Shown piece after piece: positions 36,436-44,298 of a DNA stretch of 64,000 nucleotides; the first letter of the stretch is position 1, and each line of letters starts with the position of its first letter. The notes below the pieces were generated by a model, which ran no database searches, was not told the DNA's origin, and saw only the letters and a list, made by a program, of their open reading frames with translations. The stretch spans positions 1 to 64,000 of the forward strand of contig NZ_AP019797.1 in NCBI RefSeq assembly GCF_009936275.1. Direction: 5' to 3'. A program made the position numbers and the translations under genes. Origin of the DNA: Rhodothermus marinus (GTDB lineage Bacteria > Bacteroidota > Rhodothermia > Rhodothermales > Rhodothermaceae).

Positions 36436-37614
36436 ATGCAGCTTCCCGAGACAATCCTGGGTGGCCTGGCGCCCGAGGAATTCCTGGCGAACTACTGGCA
36501 GAAACGGCCGCTTTTGATCCGGCAGGCGCTGCCGGGCTTTCGGTCGCCCATCACGCCCGAGGAGCTGGCCGGACTGGCCTGTGAGGAAGGGGTGGCGGCC
36601 CGGCTGATTCTGGAAAAAGGCGGAGCCTATCCCTGGGAGGTGCGCTACGGGCCGTTCGCGCCCGAGGATTTTGCCGCGCTGCCACCCACGCACTGGACGC
36701 TGCTGGTGCAGGAGGTCGATCGGCTGGTGCCGGAGGTGGCCGCGCTGCTCGAAACGGTGCGCTTCATTCCCAACTGGCGCCTGGACGACATCATGGTCAG
36801 CTACGCGCCCGAGGGCGGAACGGTCGGAGCGCATATCGACAACTACGACGTGTTTCTGGTGCAGGCCTGGGGGCGTCGCCGCTGGCAGATCAACCATCGG
36901 CCTGTCGAACGCGAGGAGCTGGTGCCGGGACTGGAGGTGCGTCTGCTGGCCCACTTCGAACCCGATGCCGAATGGATTCTGGAGCCCGGCGACGTGCTCT
37001 ACCTGCCGCCCCGCACCCCGCATTACGGCGTGGCCCTGGAGGACTGCATGACGTTCTCGATCGGCTTTCGGGCGCCCGATCAGGCCGAGCTGGCCGAAGC
37101 CATGCCCCGCATGGCCACGTGGCTGGACGGCGGCCGGCGCTATGCCGATCCCGATCTGAGGCCCGCCGACGAACCTGGCGAGATCACGCCGGAAGCGCTC
37201 GATCAGATTCAGACGCTGCTCCGGGAACTGATCGACGATCGGGCCCGGCTGGCCCGCTGGTTCGGCTGCATCATCACCGAGCCCCGACGGGGCCTGCTGC
37301 CGGAGTCGCCCGAACGCCCGCTTTCTGCAGCGCAACTGCGCCGGCGGCTGCAGCAGGGGGCGACGCTTCGGCGCAATGCGATCCCGGAGCTGGCCTACGT
37401 GCGCCACGCGGACGGATCGGCCACACTGTTCGCCTCGGGCGAGGCCTACGAGTTGCCGCCCGAGCTGGCCGACGTGGCCCCCCTGCTGACAGGCCGCCGG
37501 CCGCTGAGCGCCGAAACACTTCGACCCTGGCTCGAACGGGACGACTTTCTGGAACTCCTCCAGACGCTTGTCCATTCCGGCATTCTGTCGCTGATACCAG
37601 CCCGCAAACGCTGA
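36436..37614 (+). CDS. JmjC-fold ribosomal protein L16 arginine hydroxylase-like oxygenase
   Basis: Fe(II)/2-oxoglutarate-dependent oxygenase of the RoxA/YcfD kind, which hydroxylates an arginine of ribosomal protein L16. The 392-residue product has the family N-terminus EEFLANYWQKRPLLIRQA, the metal-binding HxD in GAHIDNYDVFLVQAWGRRRWQI and the distal His in LPPRTPHYGVAL, then a dimerisation region and a winged-helix C-terminus. Substrate assignment rests on similarity. It starts 43 bases after the Nudix gene and is followed after 1 base by another Nudix gene. Confidence 0.87.
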   Translation: MQLPETILGGLAPEEFLANYWQKRPLLIRQALPGFRSPITPEELAGLACEEGVAARLILEKGGAYPWEVRYGPFAPEDFAALPPTHWTLLVQEVDRLVPEVAALLETVRFIPNWRLDDIMVSYAPEGGTVGAHIDNYDVFLVQAWGRRRWQINHRPVEREELVPGLEVRLLAHFEPDAEWILEPGDVLYLPPRTPHYGVALEDCMTFSIGFRAPDQAELAEAMPRMATWLDGGRRYADPDLRPADEPGEITPEALDQIQTLLRELIDDRARLARWFGCIITEPRRGLLPESPERPLSAAQLRRRLQQGATLRRNAIPELAYVRHADGSATLFASGEAYELPPELADVAPLLTGRRPLSAETLRPWLERDDFLELLQTLVHSGILSLIPARKR

Positions 37615-37615
37615 C

Positions 37616-38167
37616 ATGCCCGGTCCCTGGAAGTGTCTGCACCGCGAGGTGCTGGCCGATTACAAGGTGTTTCGCATCTGGCGCGAACAGGTGCAGCCGC
37701 CCCGCGCGCCTCGTCCTTACGATTTCTATCTGCTGGAGGCCATCGACTGGGTCAACGTGATTCCGATCACGCCGGACGGTAAGATGGTGTTCGTGCGCCA
37801 GTACCGCTACGGCACCCGGGAGGTCTCGCTGGAGATTCCGGGCGGGGCGGTGGATCCGGACGATCCATCGCCGCTGGAAGCTGCCCGGCGCGAGTTGCGC
37901 GAAGAGACCGGCTACGAGGCCGAACGCTTCGTCTATCTGGGCGCGGTGGCCCCCAACCCGGCCATTCTGACGAACCGCTGCCACACGTTTCTGGCCGAAA
38001 ACGTCCGGCCGGTCGGTCCCCAGCAGCTCGACGACGCCGAGGAGATCGAGGTCGTGCTGCTCGATCCGGCCGAGATTCCGGCGCGCATTCGCCGGGGCGA
38101 GATCAACCACGCGCTGGTCGTGGCTGCCTTCTACCTGTATGAACACCGGGACGAAGGACAGCGGTGA
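37616..38167 (+). CDS. ADP-ribose pyrophosphatase-type Nudix hydrolase
   Basis: A 183-residue enzyme expected to cleave ADP-ribose or a related sugar nucleotide. It shows the ADPRase N-terminal strands, INVIPITPDGKMVFVRQYRYGTREVSLEIPGGAVDP, and the box end EAARRELREETGY. The first glutamate of the standard Gx5Ex7REUxEExGU box is not present at the expected place (DPDDPSPLE with one extra residue), while RELREETGY is intact. It follows the L16 hydroxylase gene after 1 base and overlaps the next gene by 4 bases. Confidence 0.85.
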   Translation: MPGPWKCLHREVLADYKVFRIWREQVQPPRAPRPYDFYLLEAIDWVNVIPITPDGKMVFVRQYRYGTREVSLEIPGGAVDPDDPSPLEAARRELREETGYEAERFVYLGAVAPNPAILTNRCHTFLAENVRPVGPQQLDDAEEIEVVLLDPAEIPARIRRGEINHALVVAAFYLYEHRDEGQR

Positions 38168-38820
38168 GGGAGACGTTGATCGAACCGTTTCGCAGGGTCT
38201 GGGCGGCGTTCGAGCGTCGGTTGTTTCCGGCCCCCTCAAGCGATCGGCTGTTCAACCTGTACCGCGATCGACATCCCGAGCTGGATCGGCCCGAAGCGCC
38301 GGCCATCCGGCGACGCAACCTGTGGCGTTATCTGGCCGCCTACGAGACGCCCCCGCCGGTCTTTCTGCTGGCCGAAGCGCCGGGTCCCTGGGGCTGCCGG
38401 TTTTCCGGCGTGCCGCTCACGAGCGAGGCGCAGCTGCTGGACCCCGACTTTCCGCTTGCGGGCGAGGCGTCCGGCCTGTCCGAACGCCCGCACCGCGAGT
38501 ACAGCGCCCGCATCTACTGGCGCGTCATGCGGCCGTACTTCCCACGCTTTTTCACCTGGAGCACCGTGCCGTTGCATCCCCACCGGCCCGGGGCGCCGCT
38601 GTCGATTCGCACGCCCACGCAGCGCGAGGTACGCGACTGGCTGCCGCTGGTGGCCGACCTGATCGAAGCGCTGAAACCCGCGCAGGTAATCGCCATCGGT
38701 CGAAAAGCCGAGTTTGCGCTGCAGTCGCTGGGCGTGCGCTGCACGTACGTGCGCCATCCGTCGCAGGGCGGTGCCCGTCTGTTCGAAGCCGGCGTGCGGG
38801 CCCTGCTGGACGATTTATAA
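38164..38820 (+). CDS. Uracil-DNA glycosylase-superfamily protein
   Basis: A 218-residue protein starting at GTG, whose first bases overlap the stop of the Nudix gene (GTGA). It has the superfamily motifs FLLAEAPGPWGCRF near residue 65 and RHPSQGGARLF near 198, with a PTQREVRDWLPLVADLIEAL helix and VIAIGRKAE between them. It differs from the family-4-like enzyme at 11.9 kb. It belongs to a group of glycosylase-like proteins common in Bacteroidota; activity on uracil is not proven. Confidence 0.75.
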   Translation: MRETLIEPFRRVWAAFERRLFPAPSSDRLFNLYRDRHPELDRPEAPAIRRRNLWRYLAAYETPPPVFLLAEAPGPWGCRFSGVPLTSEAQLLDPDFPLAGEASGLSERPHREYSARIYWRVMRPYFPRFFTWSTVPLHPHRPGAPLSIRTPTQREVRDWLPLVADLIEALKPAQVIAIGRKAEFALQSLGVRCTYVRHPSQGGARLFEAGVRALLDDL

Positions 38821-38907
38821 AGTCTCTGCCGAATTGCGTCCCTTTTTCAGAAAGGATTTGTAGTTTGTCGTTCATTCCGAAAAAGTCGACCAACCTGGAG
38901 CATTCCC

Positions 38908-40416
38908 ATGCAGAAGCATATTGTCCGCGTCTATTCTTCGAAGGAGCATCTGCCGCGCGAGGAGCAGCTGGCCTGGAAACTGGCCCGGGTGGCCACCGAC
39001 GAGGCGCCCATCGACGAAGAGGCCGCCGAGATGGTGATCAACCGGATCATCGACAACGCGGCGGTGGCCGTGGCCGCGCTGAACCGGCGGCCGGTCGCCA
39101 ACGCCCGCACGCAGGCGCTGGCGCATCCCAATCCCGAAGGCGCCACGCTCTTCGGGCTGCCTTCGACGCAGCGGTTCAGTTGCGAGTGGGCCGCCTGGGC
39201 CAACGGCGTGGCCGTGCGCGAGCTGGACTTCCACGATACGTTCCTGGCCGCCGACTACTCGCATCCGGCCGACAACATCCCGCCCATTCTGGCCGTGGCG
39301 CAGCAGACCGGACGCAGCGGGGCCGATGTGCTGCGCGGCATCCTGGCGGCCTACGAGGTGCATATCAGTCTGGTGAAGTCCATCTGCCTGCACAAACACA
39401 AAAAAGACCACATCGCGCACCTGGCGCCGGCGGCCACCGTGGGCATCGGCGCGCTGCTCGGACTCCCCACCGAGATCATCTACCAGGCGGTGCAGCAGGC
39501 CGTGCACGTGTCGTTCCAGACCCGCCAGTCGCGCAAGGGCGAGATCTCGAGCTGGAAGGCCTATGCGCCAGCCTTTGCGGGCAAGCAGGCCGTGGAGGCC
39601 ATCGACCGGGCCATGCGCGGCGAGACGTCCCCTTCGCCGATCTACGAGGGCGAAGACAGCGTGATCGCCTGGATGCTCGACGGCCCCGACGCCGTCTATG
39701 AGGTCTGGCTGCCCGAGCCGGGCGAGCCGCGCCGCCAGATTCTGGAATCCTACACGAAAGAACACTCCGCCGAGTATCAGGCGCAGGCGCTGATCGACCT
39801 GGCCTTCCGCATGCGGGAAAAGATCGACGACTTCGAGAAGATCAAGGAAATCGTCATCTACACGAGCCACCACACGCACTACGTGATCGGCTCCGGCTCG
39901 GGCGATCCGCAGAAGTACGATCCGAACGCCAGCCGCGAGACGCTCGACCACAGCATCATGTACATCTTCGCCGTGGCGTTGCAGGACGGCACCTGGCACC
40001 ACGAGCGCAGCTACGCGCCCGAGCGAGCCCGGCGACCCGACACGGTGCGGCTATGGCGGAAGATCCGGACCGTCGAGGATCCCGAATGGACGGCCCGCTA
40101 CCACCATCCGGATCCGTCGAAAAAAGCCTTCGGCGGGCGCGTGGAGATCACGTTCGAAGACGGGAGCAAGCTGGTCGACGAGATCGACGTGGCCAATGCG
40201 CATCCGAACGGCGCGCGGCCGTTCCGCCGTCCGGACTACATCCGCAAGTTCGACACGCTGACCGAAGAGATCATCGACCGCGCCGAGCGCGACCGCTTCC
40301 TGGGACTGGTCGAACGCCTGCCCGAACTGACGCCCGAAGAAGTGCTGGAGCTGAACGTCGTCGTGCCCCGCGACTGGCTCACGCACGCCGAACGCGACCG
40401 CCGGGGCATTTTCTGA
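38908..40416 (+). CDS. MmgE/PrpD-family protein (2-methylcitrate dehydratase-like)
   Basis: The family includes 2-methylcitrate dehydratase PrpD of the methylcitrate cycle and cis-aconitate decarboxylases. The 502-residue product has the normal length and shows [48 protein letters not shown], the helical [31 protein letters not shown] and the C-terminal lid region. No prpB/prpC genes adjoin it, so the substrate is open. It is monocistronic, ending in a strong terminator. Confidence 0.87.
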   Translation: MQKHIVRVYSSKEHLPREEQLAWKLARVATDEAPIDEEAAEMVINRIIDNAAVAVAALNRRPVANARTQALAHPNPEGATLFGLPSTQRFSCEWAAWANGVAVRELDFHDTFLAADYSHPADNIPPILAVAQQTGRSGADVLRGILAAYEVHISLVKSICLHKHKKDHIAHLAPAATVGIGALLGLPTEIIYQAVQQAVHVSFQTRQSRKGEISSWKAYAPAFAGKQAVEAIDRAMRGETSPSPIYEGEDSVIAWMLDGPDAVYEVWLPEPGEPRRQILESYTKEHSAEYQAQALIDLAFRMREKIDDFEKIKEIVIYTSHHTHYVIGSGSGDPQKYDPNASRETLDHSIMYIFAVALQDGTWHHERSYAPERARRPDTVRLWRKIRTVEDPEWTARYHHPDPSKKAFGGRVEITFEDGSKLVDEIDVANAHPNGARPFRRPDYIRKFDTLTEEIIDRAERDRFLGLVERLPELTPEEVLELNVVVPRDWLTHAERDRRGIF

Positions 40417-40442
40417 GGGTGATTTCCCGAATCTATTTTGAG

Positions 40443-40478
40443 ATTCGACCGTCCAGATATGGACGGTCGAATTTTTTT
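40443..40478 (+). terminator. Strong intrinsic terminator after the MmgE/PrpD gene
   Basis: Perfect 12-bp stem ATTCGACCGTCC (40443-40454) / GGACGGTCGAAT (40461-40472) with loop AGATAT, followed by seven T (40472-40478). Confidence 0.92.
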
Positions 40479-40489
40479 GTTGCAGCGTA

Positions 40490-40672
40490 ATGGAACCACG
40501 CGACGAACGTCAGCGGCTGGCCGAGCAGGTGCGCCGGATCTGCCTGGAGACGATGCGCCGGGCCTACGAGGACGCCCGCATCCAGGGACTCTGTGCCGAA
40601 GGCGCCTTCGAGGCAGCGGTTTCGGCCGTGGCCATGCTGGACCTACAAACCCTGCTCGCACGCCCGGAATGA
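40490..40672 (+). CDS. Small helical protein of unknown function
   Basis: A 60-residue acidic/basic alpha-helical protein, MEPRDERQRLAEQVRRICLE then an Ala-rich half (GAFEAAVSAVAMLDL). No family recognised. Its stop overlaps the next start (ATGA), so it is translated with the FG-GAP gene, and it begins 12 bases after the terminator. It could be a short regulator or a spurious ORF; the tight coupling makes a real gene likely. Confidence 0.55.
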   Translation: MEPRDERQRLAEQVRRICLETMRRAYEDARIQGLCAEGAFEAAVSAVAMLDLQTLLARPE

Positions 40673-41877
40673 AACCCTTTCTGCTGGGGCTGAGCCTGGT
40701 ACTGGGGGCCTGCTCGGCGCAGGCGCAACTGGTGCCACTCTGGCCGCTGCCGGTGCCCGACACGTCGGCGGACAACGCCTTCGGCGAGGCGGTGGCGCTG
40801 GGACCGGACCGGGCGGTGGTGGGTGCCGGGGGCGTGCGCGGGTGCGGACCGGCTTCGGGCGCGGTGTACGTGTACGAACGCCGAAACGAGGCGTGGACGC
40901 TGGCGGCCGTGCTCCAGCCGGACGACTGTGCGTCCGGGCGCCATTTCGGCCGCGCGGTGGCGCTCGACGGCGATCGGATCCTGGCCGTGGCGGCCGGACA
41001 ACCCTACCGCACCGAAGTGGCCGACGCCGCCTATGTGTTCGAGCGCGGCGCCGGCGGGCGCTGGCACCAGACTGCCCGCCTGACGGCCCCACCGGACGCC
41101 CCCACAGGCGCCTTCGGTGCGGCCGTGGCGCTCGACGGCCCCCGGGCCGTCGTCAGCACCTGGGGCGATCCGGCCCGGCAACGACCGGGCGCGGCGTACG
41201 TGTTCGTACAGCAGCCGGATGGCTTCTGGAAGCTGGAGGCCACGCTGACCGACACGCTCGCACCCGGCGGCCCCTGGCCCGGCGGAGCCGTGGCGCTCGA
41301 CGGCGATGTGGTGGCGCTGGCCGCTCCGTCGTACCGCTACGATCGATCAAGTGCTGTGCTGCTGTTCGTGCGCCAGCCCGACGGAAGCTGGCGGCGCGAC
41401 ACGACGCTTGCGGGCATCCGGGACTTCAACCCGGCGCTGGCGCTGACCGGCGGCGAGCTGCTGGTGGGTGAGCGCCTGGGCGGACGCCACAGCGGCGGGC
41501 GCGTCCGCCACTACCGCCGCCTGCCTGATGGACGCTGGACGCTCGTGGCCACGCTCGATCCTCCGCAACCGTACCCGAACGGCGGCTTCGGGGCCGCGCT
41601 GGCTTTCGACGGTCGCCGGGCGCTCGTCTCGGGCTTCGACGAACAGCTCGGCCTCGACTTCAACGTGGACCAGGTGGTGTACGTCTTCGTGCACACGGCC
41701 GATCGCTGGTGTTTCTGGCGACGCATCGACCCCGGCGAAAAAGCCTTCGGCGCCGCGCTGAGCCTGCACGGAGACCTTGCGCTCATCGGTGTGCCGCGCG
41801 AAGGCGCTCCCGGTGCCGCCTACCTGATCCCGCTGAACGCCGCCCGGTGTGAACTGAAGGAACCGGTCGGAAAATAA
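40669..41877 (+). CDS. Exported FG-GAP-repeat protein
   Basis: A 402-residue secreted protein with signal peptide (about 1-20, LLGLSLVLGACSAQAQ; Cys15 may make it a lipoprotein). It holds about six repeats of the FG-GAP beta-propeller type, each of the form FGxAVALDGxRxxVxA, e.g. FGEAVALGPDRAVVGAGG, FGRAVALDGDRILAVAAG, FGAAVALDGPRAVVSTWG, FGAALSLHGDLALIGVP. Such propellers mediate extracellular binding. Function unknown. It overlaps the small upstream gene by 4 bases. Confidence 0.8.
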   Translation: MKPFLLGLSLVLGACSAQAQLVPLWPLPVPDTSADNAFGEAVALGPDRAVVGAGGVRGCGPASGAVYVYERRNEAWTLAAVLQPDDCASGRHFGRAVALDGDRILAVAAGQPYRTEVADAAYVFERGAGGRWHQTARLTAPPDAPTGAFGAAVALDGPRAVVSTWGDPARQRPGAAYVFVQQPDGFWKLEATLTDTLAPGGPWPGGAVALDGDVVALAAPSYRYDRSSAVLLFVRQPDGSWRRDTTLAGIRDFNPALALTGGELLVGERLGGRHSGGRVRHYRRLPDGRWTLVATLDPPQPYPNGGFGAALAFDGRRALVSGFDEQLGLDFNVDQVVYVFVHTADRWCFWRRIDPGEKAFGAALSLHGDLALIGVPREGAPGAAYLIPLNAARCELKEPVGK

Positions 41878-41914
41878 CCGTATCTTTCTGAATCCAGGAC
41901 CTACAAGGTGCACA

Positions 41915-42238
41915 ATGGAGGCCCCTCGGGAAAGCATTTACCGGGTCATTCAGGATGAGGTGACGCGGGCCGGATGTCGCCTTGTTCGCGTATTGCTTTT
42001 CGGAAGCCGCGCGCGTGGCGATGCACATCCGGATAGCGACTGGGATCTGTATGTCGTTATAGACAGGGATCCGGGCTTTCATCAACGAAATGCCATTGCT
42101 TCAAAAATCTGCTGGCGGCTGGCTCAGGAAGGTATCGTGGCCGATGTGTTTGTGCAGGCGGAACAGACCGTTCGGGAGCGTGCCGAAGACCCCGGGTATC
42201 TCACCTATTATGTGCTTAAAGAAGGTGTCGCCCTGTGA
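41915..42238 (+). CDS. MNT-type nucleotidyltransferase of a HEPN/MNT pair
   Basis: A 107-residue minimal nucleotidyltransferase with the diagnostic GSx10DxD motif (GSRARGDAHPDSDWD) and a downstream FVQ strand. In HEPN/MNT pairs such proteins act as antitoxins, some by transferring AMP to the HEPN partner. The last bases overlap the GTG of the HEPN frame, as usual for the pair. The partner is broken here, so the gene may be a leftover. It starts 37 bases after the FG-GAP gene. Confidence 0.88.
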   Translation: MEAPRESIYRVIQDEVTRAGCRLVRVLLFGSRARGDAHPDSDWDLYVVIDRDPGFHQRNAIASKICWRLAQEGIVADVFVQAEQTVRERAEDPGYLTYYVLKEGVAL

Positions 42239-42639
42239 ATGAGCGGGCTGTCAGAAACTGGATTCAAAAAGCAGAGCACGATCTGAAGATCTGAAAAGAT
42301 GAGATGGCCATGGAAAATCCGGCCACGGATATGGTCTGTTTCCATATGCAACAATGCGTGGAAAAATATCTCAAAGCATTTCTCATCTGGCATGGAAATC
42401 CCTATCCCAGAACGCACCGCCTGGCTGTGTTGATTGCGCTGTGTGCAAGTATCGATCCTGACTTTGCCCGGTTAATGGCATGGGGCGTTGATGAATTGAC
42501 ACCCTACGCAACCAGTTTGCGATATGGTGAGGAGTTTTACATGCCCTCCGTAGAGGAAACCATCCGGGCTATTGAACTGGCGGAGAACGTTCGGCATTTC
42601 GTGAGAGAGAAGCTCGCGGAGGGAGGAATGGTGTTGTAA
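42235..42639 (+). pseudogene. HEPN-domain gene interrupted by a premature stop
   Basis: From GTG 42235 the frame reads NERAVRNWIQKAEHDLKI and then meets TGA at 42292-42294. The same frame continues without shift to 42639 as KDEMAMENPATDMVCFHMQQCVEKYLKAFLIWHG, ending LAEGGMVL. FHMQQCVEKYLKA and KTH-like PRTHRLAVL are the hallmarks of the HEPN (PF05168) family. A single base change (for example GGA to TGA) explains the break. A shorter frame from ATG 42304 encodes 111 residues that lack the first helix. Sequencing error is possible but less likely in isolation. Confidence 0.8.
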
Positions 42640-42642
42640 TGG

Positions 42643-44295
42643 TCATGCAAGCACGTGCCGCAGCCAGTGCTCCAGGTGCTCGGTGGCGTCGGGAAGGAGA
42701 GGGAGGGCGCCGACGCCGTCTTCGGCAAGGGCACGGGCCAGACGGCTTTCGGCGAAGCGACCGGCTTCGCCGTTGCGGTACGGGTAGAGGGCCAGCGCCT
42801 GAGCTATCGTGCCCTTGCCCTGGCGGGTGAAGTAACTCGAGAGCGCGTCGCGGTAGCGGTGCAGGTCGTTCAGCGCGTCTGTTGGCGGTCCGGGCACCCC
42901 GTAGCGACGTACGTAAGCCGGCGAGGCATCGAGCCGATACTTTGCGTCGAGCACGTAGTGGACGGGCGGAGCATCGGGCCGAAAGCGGGACAGCAGCAGG
43001 TCGGGTTGCTGGGGGACAAGCAAAGCGCGAGCACCCCAGCGCGGGTTGTACACGAGGCGAAGGCGTCCGCCGTCCGAAAGAGGAAACGACAGCGGACGGC
43101 CGCGCACCGGGCGAAGCTGCAGCCCGTCGTCCGACAGTGTGAACAGCCGGTGCAGCAGAAGCGACCGGCCGGTCATCCGACTCAGCAACCGGACCAGCGT
43201 CAGGTAGCACCAGTACTCGTAGAGCGTGTGGATCTGTCCGACTTCGAACGAAAGCAACCCGCCCAGCAGCGAAAGCCGCCGGCGCAGCCAGCAGAAGATC
43301 CGATGGGCCTGACGGTACCCTTCGGCGTGAAGCAGGCGCATCGTGGGTGGGGGCGGAAGCAGCGGAAGCATGGCCGCAGGAAGGCGCTGCTGCAGCCGCT
43401 CCAGCCGGGCGGCCAGCGCCAGGAGGGCCTGTCGACGTGTGCGCGTGGCGGCGTCCGGACGCGTCTGGCGATCGGCCAGCCGTTGCACCTGCCGGAGCGT
43501 GTGGTCGAGTTGCCAGGCCAGCCACCGGTGCTCCGGCGTGTCGGTGGTCACGACGGTCCGGGGTGCCCATTGCAGGCGGTGGGTGCGAACCCCCGCCAGA
43601 TGCACCTCCGGTCCCTGACCGCCGCCGGTCTGCACCGCCCGTCGCAGCGCGGCATCCGGCCGCCGCACCGCCTCCAGGGGTTGCCAGCAGCGGGACATCC
43701 GCACCTCGGTCAACGGTCGGTGTGCGATGCGCCGGAAGGCGACCTCCAGCGCGTCGAGCACGGCCGCCAGGCGGGCGATCCAGCCCGGAAGTTCATCGGG
43801 CGGTCCGGCCAGCACCCGACCGGGTTGCCGGACACCGGACCCGAAGCGTAGCGCCGGCTCGATGGTCCACGTCTCCAGATCGGCCAGCATGGCCTCGTAG
43901 TCGGACCGGTAGGCCAGGCGCGTGGGGAAGATCTCCAGCTCCAGCCGCAGGTGCGGGCGCTCGTCGTACCACACGATGAAGGACGTACGGCCTGCGTACG
44001 TGCCGAAATGCACCATGCCGTGCCACAGACGTCCGCCTTCGAGCGCGTGCAGGTCGCGAAGCAACGCCGGGTTGGCATGACGAAGTGCAACAGGCCGACC
44101 GTCGCGGCTTTCCAGCAGCAGCCGGTAGCGCGTCTGCTCGATCAGCCCCGGCGCATCGGCGACGCAGTGCAGCGTCGGCTCTGCGTCTGCATCGAGCGCC
44201 CGGGCTTCCACCGTCAAAGGAGGGGCGGAAGGTTGCCGGAGTGGGCCTTCCCAGGTGAGCCGCACGCGGTCGGTTTCGATCGTGAAGTAGCGCAT
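42643..44295 (-). CDS. DUF2357/McrC-like PD-(D/E)xK nuclease subunit
   Basis: Putative nuclease partner of the McrB-like GTPase encoded just upstream. The 550-residue product has an N-terminal DUF2357-like beta domain (about 1-200; e.g. WHGMVHFGTYAGRTSFIVWYDE), a helical middle (about 250-345), and a C-terminal nuclease domain with a conserved Glu in LYEYW (about 360), PD at 431-432 and the catalytic DAK at 450-452 (VLDAKYR). This arrangement is the McrC type that cuts modified DNA. It starts 3 bases after the McrB stop. Confidence 0.8.
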   Translation of the reverse strand: MRYFTIETDRVRLTWEGPLRQPSAPPLTVEARALDADAEPTLHCVADAPGLIEQTRYRLLLESRDGRPVALRHANPALLRDLHALEGGRLWHGMVHFGTYAGRTSFIVWYDERPHLRLELEIFPTRLAYRSDYEAMLADLETWTIEPALRFGSGVRQPGRVLAGPPDELPGWIARLAAVLDALEVAFRRIAHRPLTEVRMSRCWQPLEAVRRPDAALRRAVQTGGGQGPEVHLAGVRTHRLQWAPRTVVTTDTPEHRWLAWQLDHTLRQVQRLADRQTRPDAATRTRRQALLALAARLERLQQRLPAAMLPLLPPPPTMRLLHAEGYRQAHRIFCWLRRRLSLLGGLLSFEVGQIHTLYEYWCYLTLVRLLSRMTGRSLLLHRLFTLSDDGLQLRPVRGRPLSFPLSDGGRLRLVYNPRWGARALLVPQQPDLLLSRFRPDAPPVHYVLDAKYRLDASPAYVRRYGVPGPPTDALNDLHRYRDALSSYFTRQGKGTIAQALALYPYRNGEAGRFAESRLARALAEDGVGALPLLPDATEHLEHWLRHVLA

Positions 44296-44298
44296 GAA

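Noticed and set aside
42292..42294. TGA in the HEPN frame as a selenocysteine or recoded codon
   Set aside because: No SECIS-like stem is obvious next to it, and HEPN proteins do not use selenocysteine; a nonsense mutation is simpler.
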